NCBI RefSeq assembly: GCF_001418225.1
Contig: NZ_LIPT01000016.1
Span: forward strand, 17,861-62,263
Length of the DNA: 44,403 nucleotides
Direction: 5' to 3'
Source: Pannonibacter indicus
GTDB lineage: Bacteria; Pseudomonadota; Alphaproteobacteria; Rhizobiales; Stappiaceae
Position numbers and translations under genes: made by a program
Notes under the pieces: model-generated
Database searches by the model: none
Seen by the model: the letters and a program-made list of their open reading frames with translations, nothing else
What the model was told of the DNA's origin: nothing
In this document: positions 33,315 through 42,527 of the stretch, in pieces
How the letters are laid out: each line of letters begins with the position of its first letter
Position numbering within the stretch: the first letter of the stretch is position 1

Positions 33315-35147
33315 GTGACAGGTGCCGGACCTATTGCAGGTGCCGCTTCGGAAACCGGGCGCACCGTGCTGGGCGTAACACGTTCTGCAAACGGACAGAT
33401 CTGGCGTGAGCGGTTGACACAGGCGCAGTCGCTCACCGCCCTTGCCATGGCGCAGCGCTTCGGCCTTGCCGATGTGATCGCGCGCGTCATGGCCGCCCGC
33501 GATGTGGCGCTGGAGGAGGCGGAAGCCTTTCTGGACCCGACTCTCAAGGCGCTGATGCCGGACCCTTCCAGCCTTGTTCACATGGATGAGGCTGTGGCGC
33601 GGGTGGCTGATGCCGTCCAGTCCGGCACCCGCATTGCCATCTTCGGCGATTATGACGTGGATGGCGCCACGTCTTCCGCGCTGCTCTCCCGCTATCTGGC
33701 CGAGGTGGGGCAGGAAGCGGTGATCCATATTCCCGACCGCATCATCGAGGGCTACGGCCCCAATGGCCCGGCCATCGAGGCGCTGCATCACGATGGGGCA
33801 CGGCTGCTGGTGACTGTCGATTGCGGCAGCACCTCCTTCGAGGCATTCGAGACGGCGGCGCGGCTGGGGCTGGATGTGGTGGTGATCGACCATCACCAGT
33901 GCGGCGTGGAATTGCCGCAGGTGCGCGCGCTGGTCAATCCGAACCGGCAGGATGACCTGTCGGGGCAGGGACATCTGGCCGCTGTTGGCGTCACGTTCCT
34001 TTTTCTTGTCGGCCTGAACCGCGAACTGCGGCGGCGCGGCGCCTTTGCCGGACGCCGGGAGCCGGATCTGCTGGCGCTGCTCGATCTCGTTGCCCTTGGC
34101 ACGGTCTGCGATGTGGTGCCGCTGAAGGGGTTGAACAGGGCCTATGTCACCAAGGGCCTCATCGCCATGCATGGCCGCTCCAATCCGGGCCTTGCGGCGC
34201 TGGCAGACGTGGCGCGGGTGGGGGGCAAGCCGTCCTCCTATCATCTGGGCTTCCTGCTTGGGCCGCGCATCAATGCTGGCGGGCGCATTGGCGATGCTGC
34301 CCTCGGTGCGCGCCTTCTGACCACTCGTGACAGCGCGCAGGCCCGTGCCATTGCCGAACAGCTGGACCGGCTGAATGCCGAGCGGCAGGCGATGGAAGCG
34401 GTGATGCTGGAAGAAGGCGATGCACAGGCCGTCATCCGCATCCAGTCGGAAGACCCGGCGGTGCTGCTGACAGGTTCCGATGGCTGGCATCCGGGCATCG
34501 TCGGACTGATCGCATCCCGCCTCAAGGAAAGCCACCGCCGTCCGGCCTTCGCCATCGCCTATGACGCCAGCGGCAAGGGCACCGGCTCCGGCCGTTCGAT
34601 CCCCGGCGTCGATCTTGGCCGGGCCGTGCGCAAGGCGGTGGAAGAGGGTCTGCTGGAAAAAGGCGGCGGCCATGCCATGGCAGCGGGCCTGACCGTGCGG
34701 CGCGAGCGGGAAGGGGAGCTGACCGCCTTCTTCAACGAGATGCTGCGCGAGGACGTTGAGATCGCCAGCGCCAGCCGCGAGATGAAGGTGGATGCGGCGC
34801 TGACGGCGGGCGGGGCAACGATCGAGCTGCTGAACAAGCTGGAACTGGCCGGACCGTTCGGTGCTGGCCATCCGGAGCCGGTCTTTGCCTTCCCCGCGCA
34901 CCGCATTTCCTATGCGGATGTGGTCGGCAACGGCCATGTGCGGGCAACGCTGGCCGGTGCCGATGGCCAGACGCTGAAAGGCATCGCCTTCAAGGCGGCG
35001 GAAAAGCCCTTTGGCGAGGCGCTGCTGGCCGGGCGGGGCAAGACGCTGCATGTGGCGGGCAGCCTGTCCATCGACACCTGGCAGGGCGCGCAGCGGGTGC
35101 AGCTGCGCATTCTGGATGTTGCGGACCCGCAGGTGAACCGGCTGTGA
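33315..35147 (+). CDS. recJ: Single-stranded-DNA-specific exonuclease RecJ
   Basis: A 610-residue 5'-3' single-strand exonuclease for recombination and mismatch repair. The DHH phosphoesterase motifs are visible: IFGDYDVDGATSSALL (motif I), the DCGS stretch, VVIDHHQCG (the DHH motif), GPRINAGGRIGDA and, in the DHHA1 part, GSGRSIPGVDLG with KGGGHAMAAGLTV. The C-terminal ~110 residues form the OB-like domain. The start is a GTG with GGAGGGCAGG just upstream, 15 bases after glpX, so the gene is the end of the alaC-hom-glpX-recJ row. A terminator-like hairpin follows the stop. Confidence 0.97.
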   Translation: MTGAGPIAGAASETGRTVLGVTRSANGQIWRERLTQAQSLTALAMAQRFGLADVIARVMAARDVALEEAEAFLDPTLKALMPDPSSLVHMDEAVARVADAVQSGTRIAIFGDYDVDGATSSALLSRYLAEVGQEAVIHIPDRIIEGYGPNGPAIEALHHDGARLLVTVDCGSTSFEAFETAARLGLDVVVIDHHQCGVELPQVRALVNPNRQDDLSGQGHLAAVGVTFLFLVGLNRELRRRGAFAGRREPDLLALLDLVALGTVCDVVPLKGLNRAYVTKGLIAMHGRSNPGLAALADVARVGGKPSSYHLGFLLGPRINAGGRIGDAALGARLLTTRDSAQARAIAEQLDRLNAERQAMEAVMLEEGDAQAVIRIQSEDPAVLLTGSDGWHPGIVGLIASRLKESHRRPAFAIAYDASGKGTGSGRSIPGVDLGRAVRKAVEEGLLEKGGGHAMAAGLTVRREREGELTAFFNEMLREDVEIASASREMKVDAALTAGGATIELLNKLELAGPFGAGHPEPVFAFPAHRISYADVVGNGHVRATLAGADGQTLKGIAFKAAEKPFGEALLAGRGKTLHVAGSLSIDTWQGAQRVQLRILDVADPQVNRL

Positions 35148-35150
35148 GGC

Positions 35151-35187
35151 ACCTGCGCGCAGCATAGGGCGCGCGGGGGCAGGTTTT
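35151..35187 (+). terminator. Probable terminator after recJ
   Basis: ACCTGC (35151-35156) pairs with GCAGGT (35179-35184), with GC-rich extra pairing possible inside, followed by TTTT and a further T-run at 35191-35195. It begins four bases after the recJ stop. Confidence 0.55.
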
Positions 35188-35278
35188 GCGTTTTTCTGCC
35201 CTATTCGCGTTGCATTAACCATGCCGTAAGAGGCACGCGGTAGAGTCATCTGGCTGAAGGATACAGCGCGGGGATCTG

Positions 35279-35482
35279 ATGAAGAGCCAGGACGAACTCA
35301 GAGCGGTGTTTGCGGAACTTGACCGTTCTGCCGATCGGGCGCTCGCTGGCCTTGCCAAGGTCCGCACTGGAGTGGATGCCGATCCTGCGCCGCTGCCGTC
35401 CAGCTTCATTCCCGTGCCCCTGCAGGAATGCCTGGCAGTCGCAGCCCTGCTCAGCCTGTTCAAGCTGGGCATCCCGGGCTGA
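35279..35482 (+). CDS. Small hypothetical protein
   Basis: A 67-residue open frame with an N-terminal charged helix (KSQDELRAVFAELDRSADRALAGLAKVR) and a hydrophobic C-terminus (QECLAVAALLSLFKLGIPG). GGGGA lies shortly before the ATG. The amphipathic pattern and natural residue use suggest a real gene, but no family is recognised and there is no other support. It lies between recJ and the nitrilase-family gene on the same strand. Confidence 0.45.
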   Translation: MKSQDELRAVFAELDRSADRALAGLAKVRTGVDADPAPLPSSFIPVPLQECLAVAALLSLFKLGIPG

Positions 35483-35577
35483 ACGCCAGCAGATCACGTT
35501 TCCGTCTCTTTACCAGCGCTCTTAAATCGGTCATGCAGAAGGGGTAAGTTTGCCCCGCAACAGCATATGGACCGGCC

Positions 35578-36483
35578 ATGACTGACTTTCCGATTGCCCT
35601 TTGCGCCTTCAATCTCGGCTTCGCACCGGCCTCACCGGCGGAGTATGTGGCCGCCATTGAAGCCCGCATGCAGCGGGCAAAGGAGGGCGGTGCAAGGCTT
35701 CTGGTGCTGCCGGAATATGCCATCGAGGCCTGCCTCTCGTTCAAGCCGGACGGACTTGCGCCAACATCCGAACTGGCCTTCATGGCAGGCGTTGCACAGG
35801 AAATTGCCCCGCTCCTGGCGGATCTGCCGCGCAAATACGGCCTTTCGCTTCTGGCTGGGTCAACTCCCTGGCCCGCCGAGGACGGCGGTTTCACCAACCG
35901 GGCCTGGCTTTACACCCCGGAAGGAGAGGCCCATTCCCACGACAAGCTGGCGCTGACGCCCTTCGAGAAGGATCCGGAGAGCTGGACGCTCAAGCCCGGC
36001 AAGCGGTTGAAGGTGTTCGAGCTGGAGGGCGTGCGCATGGCCATGCTGATCTGCCTTGATGTGGAAATGCCCGCATTGTCCTGTCTGCTGGCGCCGGAAA
36101 AGATCGACCTGTTGCTGGTCCCTTCCATGACATCGCAGCTGTCGGGTTATCACCGGGTGTTCGACTGTGCCAAGGCGCGGGCGGTGGAACTGATGACTTG
36201 TGTTGCCGTCTGCGGTGTGACGGGCGCCTCCACCGGCACGACGCAGAATGACACCAACATCTCCGGTGCGACGCTGTTTACCCCTTGCGAGGCGGAGCTG
36301 GGTTTCACCGGCATTGCAGCCACCCTGGCACCTACCGGCGGCACTGCCGGAGAAGAACCCTTCCTCATCGTCCATCCGCCGCTCGATGCAGTGCGCCAGT
36401 TGCGTGCCGGCGGAGCCGAGGTCTGGCCGGGCAGCTGGAGCGCGGAGGGAATCACGGTGGAACGCGAGGATCTGAACGTCTGA
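35578..36483 (+). CDS. Carbon-nitrogen hydrolase (nitrilase superfamily)
   Basis: A 301-residue amidase of the nitrilase superfamily. The catalytic triad is Glu46 (LPEYAIE), Lys123 (HDKLALTPFEKD) and Cys159 (LICLDVEMP), all in the expected contexts. Members hydrolyse non-peptide C-N bonds, for example in N-carbamoyl-putrescine, deaminated glutathione or omega-amides; the Cys context (CLDVEMP) fits the bacterial amidase branch. It has no signal peptide. The physiological substrate is unknown; the agmatinase gene is about 10 kb away and gives no firm link. The ribosome site is poor. Confidence 0.93.
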   Translation: MTDFPIALCAFNLGFAPASPAEYVAAIEARMQRAKEGGARLLVLPEYAIEACLSFKPDGLAPTSELAFMAGVAQEIAPLLADLPRKYGLSLLAGSTPWPAEDGGFTNRAWLYTPEGEAHSHDKLALTPFEKDPESWTLKPGKRLKVFELEGVRMAMLICLDVEMPALSCLLAPEKIDLLLVPSMTSQLSGYHRVFDCAKARAVELMTCVAVCGVTGASTGTTQNDTNISGATLFTPCEAELGFTGIAATLAPTGGTAGEEPFLIVHPPLDAVRQLRAGGAEVWPGSWSAEGITVEREDLNV

Positions 36484-36746
36484 CGCCAAGGCGCTCGAGA
36501 GGCAGAAAACCGGGTCTGCCGTGAGCCGGAAAGGAGCTTTTTGCAACTTAGCCGGCAAATTTTTCGGATTATCGAAGGTGACTTAACGGAATGTCGCATT
36601 ATGGACGTCATTCTGTCTGAGGATGCCTTGACTTGCCGGTTCGAATGAACATTTCTTAAGGGCGAGCGTTTTCATTTGAGCCTTTAAGGGTGGTGTTTCG
36701 TCCCTGTCAGGCCTCCTCTTTCACACGGTTGAGGAAAGGACGTCCG

Positions 36747-37265
36747 ATGGTGGACAGTGCGGCCTCATATCTGGACCCGGCAGTGACGTCCCAGTCTACC
36801 ACACAGCGTCTGTGGGGCCTTTTGCGCGGCCTCTTCCTGCGCCCGGCACGGCTGCAGATCGCGGCTCTGTGCCATCGTGTGCGCAACGGCCAGCTGGAGG
36901 TGCTGCTGGTCGCCTCACGCGGCACCAAGCGCTTGATCCTGCCGAAAGGCTGGCCGGAACTGGAACACCCCTCGCACCGCACGGCCATGATCGAGGCCTT
37001 TGAAGAGGCGGGCGTGACCGGAAAGGTTTCGCAGGAGCCCTATGGCCGTTTCCGTTCCACCAAGGGCCTCGACAGCGGCCTGCGCGTCGACACCGATGTG
37101 CTCGTCTTTCTGATCGAGGCGCAGGCACAGGCTGAGGACTACCCCGAGGCAGGCGAGCGGGAATGCCGCTGGCTGCCGGTTGCCGAGGCGATCAAGCTCG
37201 CCAGTGAGCCGGGTCTGGTGGATATTCTGAAGCGGCTTCAGAGTGATCGGGTTACAGCCGCCTGA
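36747..37265 (+). CDS. Nudix hydrolase (diphosphoinositol-polyphosphate-hydrolase-like)
   Basis: A 172-residue Nudix protein. The Nudix box runs from GWPELEH to EAFEEAGV. Against the consensus GX5EX7REUXEEXGU, the metal-binding EAFEEAG end is kept, but the first Glu is His and the Arg is Ile. This loosened box is, from memory, usual in the alphaproteobacterial group annotated as NUDIX hydrolase next to LPKGW. Substrates may be nucleoside or inositol diphosphates. The ATG at 36747 is chosen for the GGAAAGGA site upstream; a longer frame from 36690 is not supported. The 263 bases before it show an AT-richer stretch but no firm promoter. pit follows 101 bases downstream. Confidence 0.9.
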   Translation: MVDSAASYLDPAVTSQSTTQRLWGLLRGLFLRPARLQIAALCHRVRNGQLEVLLVASRGTKRLILPKGWPELEHPSHRTAMIEAFEEAGVTGKVSQEPYGRFRSTKGLDSGLRVDTDVLVFLIEAQAQAEDYPEAGERECRWLPVAEAIKLASEPGLVDILKRLQSDRVTAA

Positions 37266-37305
37266 AAATCTGCAATAACGGCGCCAATCCATAAAAAAAC
37301 CTGTC

Positions 37306-37327
37306 GCGGGTGCTCTTTTGCACCCGC
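37306..37327. promoter_or_regulatory. Perfect hairpin upstream of the phosphate transporter
   Basis: GCGGGTGC (37306-37313) and GCACCCGC (37320-37327) form a perfect 8-base stem with a TCTTTT loop, preceded by seven A residues. It lies between the Nudix gene and the pit start. It may end the Nudix transcript, or act in the pit leader; there is no T-run on the plus strand. Confidence 0.5.
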
Positions 37328-37366
37328 TTGAAGGACGTCACTGGGGACGCCGCGAGGCGCTGCACC

Positions 37367-38857
37367 TTGAAGAAACCGGAAACTCAATCTGCCCTCGACA
37401 AGGATCTCGACCGGATCGGTTATATCGAGGATGCAGCCGGAACGGCTGCGCGCCGTCTCGTTGCGCCCGGCCTCTCCTTTGTCTTCATCATGGTCTGTGC
37501 GCTCGCCGCCTGGCAATTCGTTGGTGGGGGCATGTCCGGTTCCATGCTGATCGCCGCTGCCGCGCTCGGCGCCTATATGGCACTGAACATCGGCGCCAAT
37601 GACGTCGCCAACAACATGGGGCCGGCGGTCGGCGCGCGCGCCCTGTCGCTGGGGGCGGCTCTCGCCATCGCGGCGGTCTGTGAAACGCTCGGCGCTCTGC
37701 TGGCGGGACGTGAGGTGGTGAACACCATCTCCAGCGGCATCATTCATCCGCAGGATCTCGCCAATCCGCACGCCTTCATGCTGGTCATGCTCTCGGCGCT
37801 TGTGGCTGCCGGTGTCTGGGTCAATCTGGCCACCTGGATTGGCGCGCCCGTCTCCACTACGCAGGCCATTGTCGGCGCCGTGGCCGGGGCAGGTGCGGCA
37901 GCTGCCGGCATTGCTGCGGTCAACTGGACGACGCTGGGGGGCATCGCCGTCAGCTGGGTTACATCTCCGGTGCTTGGCGGCATTCTGGCTGCTGTCTTTC
38001 TTGCCTTTGTCCGCAATGTAACGATCTACCAGCCGGACAAGATCGCTGCCTCCCGTGTCTGGGTGCCGGTTCTGATCGGCGCCATGGCGGGTGTTTTTTC
38101 CACCTATCTGGTGATGAAGGCCTTTCCGGCCTCCGGGCTCCGGCTGCCTGGGGCGATGCTTGCCGGACTTGCGGTCGCCGTTGTGTCCTGGCTGCTGGCC
38201 CGGCCCTATGTGCGCCGTCAGGCGCGGGGCATGGCGAACCGCAACCAGTCTGTCCGCCGCCTGTTTTCCCTGCCGCTTGTCTGCGCGGCTGCACTCATGT
38301 CCTTTGCCCATGGTGCCAATGATGTGGCCAATGCGGTGAGCCCGGTGGCTGCCATCGCCGGGGTTATCCGCTCCGGCCATATGGTGAGCCAGGTTGAGAT
38401 CCCGCTCTGGGTGATGCTCATCGGTGCCATTGGAATCTCGCTGGGGCTGGTGCTGTTCGGCCCGCGCCTCATCCGCCTTGTCGGCCAACAGATCACCAAG
38501 CTCAATCCGATCCGGTCCTATTGCGTGGCTCTGGCAACGGCCGTGACGGTGATCCTTGCCTCCGCTCTGGGCCTTCCAGTCAGCACCACCCATGTGGCTG
38601 TTGGCGGAGTCTTCGGCGTCGGTTTCTTCCGTGAATGGGAAACCCAGCGTTTCGGCACCCGTTTGAGCGTCATGGCCGATGGTGCGGGCAAGGGCAAGCG
38701 TCTGCGCCCGATCAAGAACCGCGAAGAGCAGAAGCGCCGCTTCCTCGTCCGCCGGGCCCATTTCATGACGATTCTGGCGGCATGGGTCGTGACAGTTCCA
38801 GGCGCTGGGCTGCTCGGCGCCGGCGTGCTTGTGGCCCTGTCCTTTCTGCTCGGCTGA
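37367..38857 (+). CDS. pit: PiT-family inorganic phosphate transporter
   Basis: A 496-residue polytopic membrane protein of the PiT family that imports phosphate (often as a metal-phosphate complex) with protons or cations. The duplicated family signature is present twice: NIGANDVANNMGPAVG near the N-terminus and AHGANDVANAVSPVAA in the second half, each followed by a G-PVSTT loop (GAPVSTTQA and GLPVSTTHV). The start is a TTG (first residues LKKPETQSALDKDLDRIG), with GAGG about ten bases upstream; the longer frame from 37310 reads through the hairpin at 37306-37327 and is less likely. It converges with soxG across a strong terminator. Confidence 0.93.
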   Translation: MKKPETQSALDKDLDRIGYIEDAAGTAARRLVAPGLSFVFIMVCALAAWQFVGGGMSGSMLIAAAALGAYMALNIGANDVANNMGPAVGARALSLGAALAIAAVCETLGALLAGREVVNTISSGIIHPQDLANPHAFMLVMLSALVAAGVWVNLATWIGAPVSTTQAIVGAVAGAGAAAAGIAAVNWTTLGGIAVSWVTSPVLGGILAAVFLAFVRNVTIYQPDKIAASRVWVPVLIGAMAGVFSTYLVMKAFPASGLRLPGAMLAGLAVAVVSWLLARPYVRRQARGMANRNQSVRRLFSLPLVCAAALMSFAHGANDVANAVSPVAAIAGVIRSGHMVSQVEIPLWVMLIGAIGISLGLVLFGPRLIRLVGQQITKLNPIRSYCVALATAVTVILASALGLPVSTTHVAVGGVFGVGFFREWETQRFGTRLSVMADGAGKGKRLRPIKNREEQKRRFLVRRAHFMTILAAWVVTVPGAGLLGAGVLVALSFLLG

Positions 38858-38874
38858 AGGCTCTCCGCCCCATG

Positions 38875-38912
38875 ACAAAAGCCCGGAAGCGGTGGCGCTT
38901 CCGGGCTTTTGT
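38875..38912. terminator. Bidirectional terminator between pit and soxG
   Basis: Perfect 17-base arms (38875-38891 and 38896-38912; core GCCCGGAAGCG) around a GTGG loop. An A-run on the left arm and a T-run on the right arm make it work in both directions. Confidence 0.92.
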
Positions 38913-38944
38913 GTTACTGCATCAGGCGGGCGTTGCGCGTTCTT

Positions 38945-39514
38945 TCAGACCGCAGCCTTTGCCCCAAGTTCCAGAGCTGCATCTTCCATGTGTTCCAGCA
39001 CGTAAGGCAGGAAGCTGCGCCAGGATTCCAGTACGAAACTGTCTTCGGCAATCCGCCACAGGATGACGTCAGCCTTGTGGTAGAGCGTGCGTGTGACCGT
39101 GCCCACCGGGAAGGCAGCGGGGCTCAGATCAAGGAAGACAGCGGTGTTGAGCAGCCAGACGGCCTTTGCGCCCGAAACAAGCACCGCGTCCTGCCGGTGC
39201 GAGATATCCGTGACCGACGCAGCAAGGCCCGAGACGGCGCTGTCTGCTGCCGCCAGAAAGGTGTCCAGCTCCGCTTCAGGGGCCAGCAGCAGCCAGTCAT
39301 CGGGGCCAAGCCACAGGGCCGCCTTGCTGCCGGCGGCAGCTGCCGTCAGCGGTGTCTGGGGCAGGGCAGTGCCAAGCACAGAGGCGATGGCCTCCTGCGC
39401 CGGGGCGCGGCCCCGGAAGGAGAGCCGGGCCAGCGGCGCGCAGCGCGAAACGCTCAGGCCTTCGTAACGCAGAACCGGGGTTTCGCCTGCGGCAGGGGTA
39501 TAGATCTCAGCCAT
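38945..39514 (-). CDS. soxG: Sarcosine oxidase, gamma subunit
   Basis: A 189-residue subunit of heterotetrameric sarcosine oxidase, the GcvT-like small subunit. WLGPDDWLLL near the middle, VTDISHRQDAVLVSGAKAVWLL and FPVGTVTRTLYHKADVILWR are typical of SoxG. The ATG at 39514 is chosen because an AAGGA site lies about ten bases upstream; it overlaps the end of soxA by eight bases. It is the last gene of soxB-D-A-G. SoxG is needed for assembly of the complex but carries no cofactor itself. Confidence 0.95.
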   Translation of the reverse strand: MAEIYTPAAGETPVLRYEGLSVSRCAPLARLSFRGRAPAQEAIASVLGTALPQTPLTAAAAGSKAALWLGPDDWLLLAPEAELDTFLAAADSAVSGLAASVTDISHRQDAVLVSGAKAVWLLNTAVFLDLSPAAFPVGTVTRTLYHKADVILWRIAEDSFVLESWRSFLPYVLEHMEDAALELGAKAAV

Positions 39515-42500
39515 CGAGACGGGTTCCTTCCGGGTCATACATCACAGGGTCTACGATCTTCACGGCAATGGCACCCGAGGGCATCGGCACCTGCAGAACT
39601 TCGCCCATGCGGCTGCGGCCATCCTTGACGACACCAAGACCAATGGTGCGGCCCAGTGCCTCGCTCCAGTAAGCCGAGGTCACATGGCCCAATGCAGGCG
39701 TGCCCTTGGCCGGGTTCGCCTCAGCGGTGATCTGCGCGCCCTCTTCCAGCATCCGCTTGGGATCAACCGGCTGCAGGCCCACAACTTGCTTGCGGCCCAT
39801 GGCCACCAGATCCGGCCGTGCCAGCGAACGTTTGCCGACGAAGTCGAACTTCTTCTTGCCGATGGCCCACTCAAGGCCCGCATCGGCAGGCGTTACGGTG
39901 CCGTCGGTTTCCTGGCCGACGATGATGTAGCCCTTTTCGGCGCGCAGCACGTGCATCGTTTCCGTGCCATAGACGCAGCCGCCGTGCTTTTCGGTTTCGG
40001 CCCAGATCATCTCCCACACCTTGGCGCCATGGCGGGCGGGGACATTCACTTCAAAGCCGAGTTCGCCGGTGAAGCTGACGCGGAACAGGCGGCAGGGCAG
40101 CCCGGCAAAGCGGCAGGTGGCAACGCTCATGTGCGGGAAGGCTTCAGCCGAAAGATCCAGCCCCTCGACGAAGGGGACAATGATCTGCCGTGCCTTCGGT
40201 CCCTGCACGGCGATGACGGCGAACTGTTCCGTGGTGGAGGTGATCCACACGTCGAGATCCGGCCACTCTGTCTGGAGATAGTCCTCCATCATGGCAAAGA
40301 CCCGCGCCGCACCGCCCGTGGTGGTGGTAACGTGGAACCGGTCCTCCGAAAGCCGGCCCACCACGCCGTCGTCAATGATGTATCCGGCCTCGTTGAGCAG
40401 CACCGCATAGCGGCAGCGGCCCGGCTTCAGACCCTTCCACGGATTGGTGTAGAAGCGCTCCAGAAACTCCGCCGCGTCCTTGCCCACCACCTCGATCTTG
40501 CCGAGGGTCGAGGCATCGAACTGGCCAGCTGCCTTGCGTGCCGTGCGGCACTCGCGGGCAACAGCGGCGTGCATGTCCTCGCCTGCCTTGGGGAAATACC
40601 AGGCGCGCTTCCATTGGCCGACGTCCTCGAAGACGCCGCCCTGCTTCACCACCCAATCGTGCGAAGGTGTGCGGCGGACGGGATCGAAGGCATCTCCGCG
40701 CGAAGACCCGGCGAAGGTACCGAAAGTCGTCGGCGTGTAGGGCAGGCGGAAGGTGGTGAGGCCCACTTGCGGCAGGGGCGTGCCAAGCGCGCCGGAGGCA
40801 ATCGCCAGCGCGTTGAGGTTGGACAGGCGGCCCTGATCCGTCGCCATTCCGGTGGTGGTGTAGCGCTTGATGTGCTCGATAGAATGCATGCCCTCGCGCA
40901 CGGCCAGTTCCACGTCCTTGGCGGTCACGTCGTTCTGGAAATCGACGAAGGCTTTCACACGGGAAGCATCACGGTCATGCGGCAGGGCGCCAAGGAAGCC
41001 GCCGGTGGCAGCATCCGCCCCATCGGCGCGGATGCTGCGGGCCTTCAACGGCGCACCCACGGCCTTGTGTGCTGCCTGCTCACCGGCGGCATAGCCATCA
41101 TTGAGGACAGCGGCAAGGCCGTTCACGCCCCGGCAGCTACCGGCGGACCGCTCGTTCTGGACGCTCACCCCTGGCAGGAAGGCCTGTATTTCGTCATTCC
41201 AGACCACCTTGCCACGGGACTGGGAATAGAGGCTGACGGCTGGCGTCCAGCCGCCGGACATGAGAATTGCGTCGCAACTGATGTCACCGGCGGCGGCCAC
41301 GCTGCCATCCTCGCGCAACCGGCCCAGCAGGGCCTTGCTGACGCGCAAGTGTCCGGAGGTACCGGTGACGGTGCAGCCCGTCTCGACCCGAATGCCGAGC
41401 CTTGCAGCTTCCGCGACCAGATGCTCCGGCGGGGTGCGGCGCAGGTCGGCGATGGCAGCGATATCCACGCCGGAGGCGGCGAGATCGAAGGCTGCCGTCC
41501 AGGCGCTGTCACAGGCCGCAGCCACCAGCACGTTGCGGCCAACTTTCGCGCCATAACGGTTGAGATAGGTCCGCCCTGCGCCGGCCAGCATGATGCCGGG
41601 GCGGTCGTTTTCCGGGAAAACGAGCGGGCGCTCATGGGCGCCAGCGGCAATGACGACTTCCTTCGCGCGCACCTGCCACATCCGCTCACGCGGCAAGGCC
41701 GGGTCGGGCTGCGCGATATGGTCCGTGACGCGTTCGGCCAGGGCGACGAAGTTCTGCACGAAATAGCCGAAAGCCGTGGTGCGCGGCAGCAGGGTAACGT
41801 TGCCGCGTGCGGCGAGGGTGGCGAGCGTTGCCGCCGCCCAGTCCGCCGCCGCATGGCCTTCGATGGTGGCGCCAGATTCTGCCAGCAGCGAGCCGCCCAT
41901 TTCCGCCTGCTCGTCGCACAGGATCACCCGCGCGCCGCTTTCGCTGGCGGCAAGAGCGGCGGCAAGGCCTGCGGGGCCAGCACCAATCACCAGCACATCG
42001 CAGTGCGCATAGGTGTTGGCGTAGCGGTCGGGGTCAGCCAGCTTTGGCGGCTTGCCGAGACCAGCGGCAGCGCGGATCACCGGCTCATACACCCGGTCCC
42101 AGAACGCCTTCGGCCACATGAAGGTCTTGTAGTAGAAGCCCGCCGGGAACAGCGGCGACAGCACATTGTTGACCGCCCCCACGTCGAAATCCAGCGAGGG
42201 GAAACGGTTCTGGCTGACGGCCTTAAGGCCTTCGTAAAGCTCCACCTGCGGGGCGCGCAGGTTCGGCGTCTGGTCGCCGTGCCGGTAGACGCCCACCAGC
42301 GCATTGGGTTCTTCCGAACCCGCCGTCACTATGCCGCGCGGGCGGTGATACTTGAAGGAGCGGCCGGTCAGATGCACCCCGTTGGCGATGAGGGCCGAAG
42401 CCAGTGTATCGCCCGCAAGACCGGTCATTTCCTTTCCATCGAAAGTGAAGCTGAGGTGGCGGGAGCGGTCAACCCGTCCGCCGTTGCCGGTACGCATGTG

Positions 42501-42527
42501 GCCGCCGCGCGTGCTGTGGCTGGTCAT
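39507..42527 (-). CDS. soxA: Sarcosine oxidase, alpha subunit
   Basis: A 1006-residue subunit, the normal size for heterotetrameric sarcosine oxidase. The N-terminal ~100 residues form the ferredoxin-like domain (SFTFDGKEMTGLAGDTLASALIANG). The dinucleotide-binding domain has LVIGAGPAGLAAALAASESG at about 180 and a second flavoprotein-like part. The C-terminal ~400 residues are the GcvT-like domain, which binds tetrahydrofolate and traps the formaldehyde unit as methylene-THF. The complex oxidises sarcosine to glycine. The start overlaps the soxD stop as ATGA, so translation is coupled. Confidence 0.97.
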   Translation of the reverse strand: MTSHSTRGGHMRTGNGGRVDRSRHLSFTFDGKEMTGLAGDTLASALIANGVHLTGRSFKYHRPRGIVTAGSEEPNALVGVYRHGDQTPNLRAPQVELYEGLKAVSQNRFPSLDFDVGAVNNVLSPLFPAGFYYKTFMWPKAFWDRVYEPVIRAAAGLGKPPKLADPDRYANTYAHCDVLVIGAGPAGLAAALAASESGARVILCDEQAEMGGSLLAESGATIEGHAAADWAAATLATLAARGNVTLLPRTTAFGYFVQNFVALAERVTDHIAQPDPALPRERMWQVRAKEVVIAAGAHERPLVFPENDRPGIMLAGAGRTYLNRYGAKVGRNVLVAAACDSAWTAAFDLAASGVDIAAIADLRRTPPEHLVAEAARLGIRVETGCTVTGTSGHLRVSKALLGRLREDGSVAAAGDISCDAILMSGGWTPAVSLYSQSRGKVVWNDEIQAFLPGVSVQNERSAGSCRGVNGLAAVLNDGYAAGEQAAHKAVGAPLKARSIRADGADAATGGFLGALPHDRDASRVKAFVDFQNDVTAKDVELAVREGMHSIEHIKRYTTTGMATDQGRLSNLNALAIASGALGTPLPQVGLTTFRLPYTPTTFGTFAGSSRGDAFDPVRRTPSHDWVVKQGGVFEDVGQWKRAWYFPKAGEDMHAAVARECRTARKAAGQFDASTLGKIEVVGKDAAEFLERFYTNPWKGLKPGRCRYAVLLNEAGYIIDDGVVGRLSEDRFHVTTTTGGAARVFAMMEDYLQTEWPDLDVWITSTTEQFAVIAVQGPKARQIIVPFVEGLDLSAEAFPHMSVATCRFAGLPCRLFRVSFTGELGFEVNVPARHGAKVWEMIWAETEKHGGCVYGTETMHVLRAEKGYIIVGQETDGTVTPADAGLEWAIGKKKFDFVGKRSLARPDLVAMGRKQVVGLQPVDPKRMLEEGAQITAEANPAKGTPALGHVTSAYWSEALGRTIGLGVVKDGRSRMGEVLQVPMPSGAIAVKIVDPVMYDPEGTRLDG

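Noticed and set aside
32280-35249. A 989-residue minus-strand frame opposite glpX and recJ
   Set aside because: The plus strand encodes two clear enzymes; the opposite frame is the usual antisense shadow in GC-rich genes.
36747-37265. Degenerate Nudix box as a sign of an inactive enzyme
   Set aside because: The metal-binding Glu residues (EAFEEAG) remain, and I recall the same altered box as usual for this alphaproteobacterial group.
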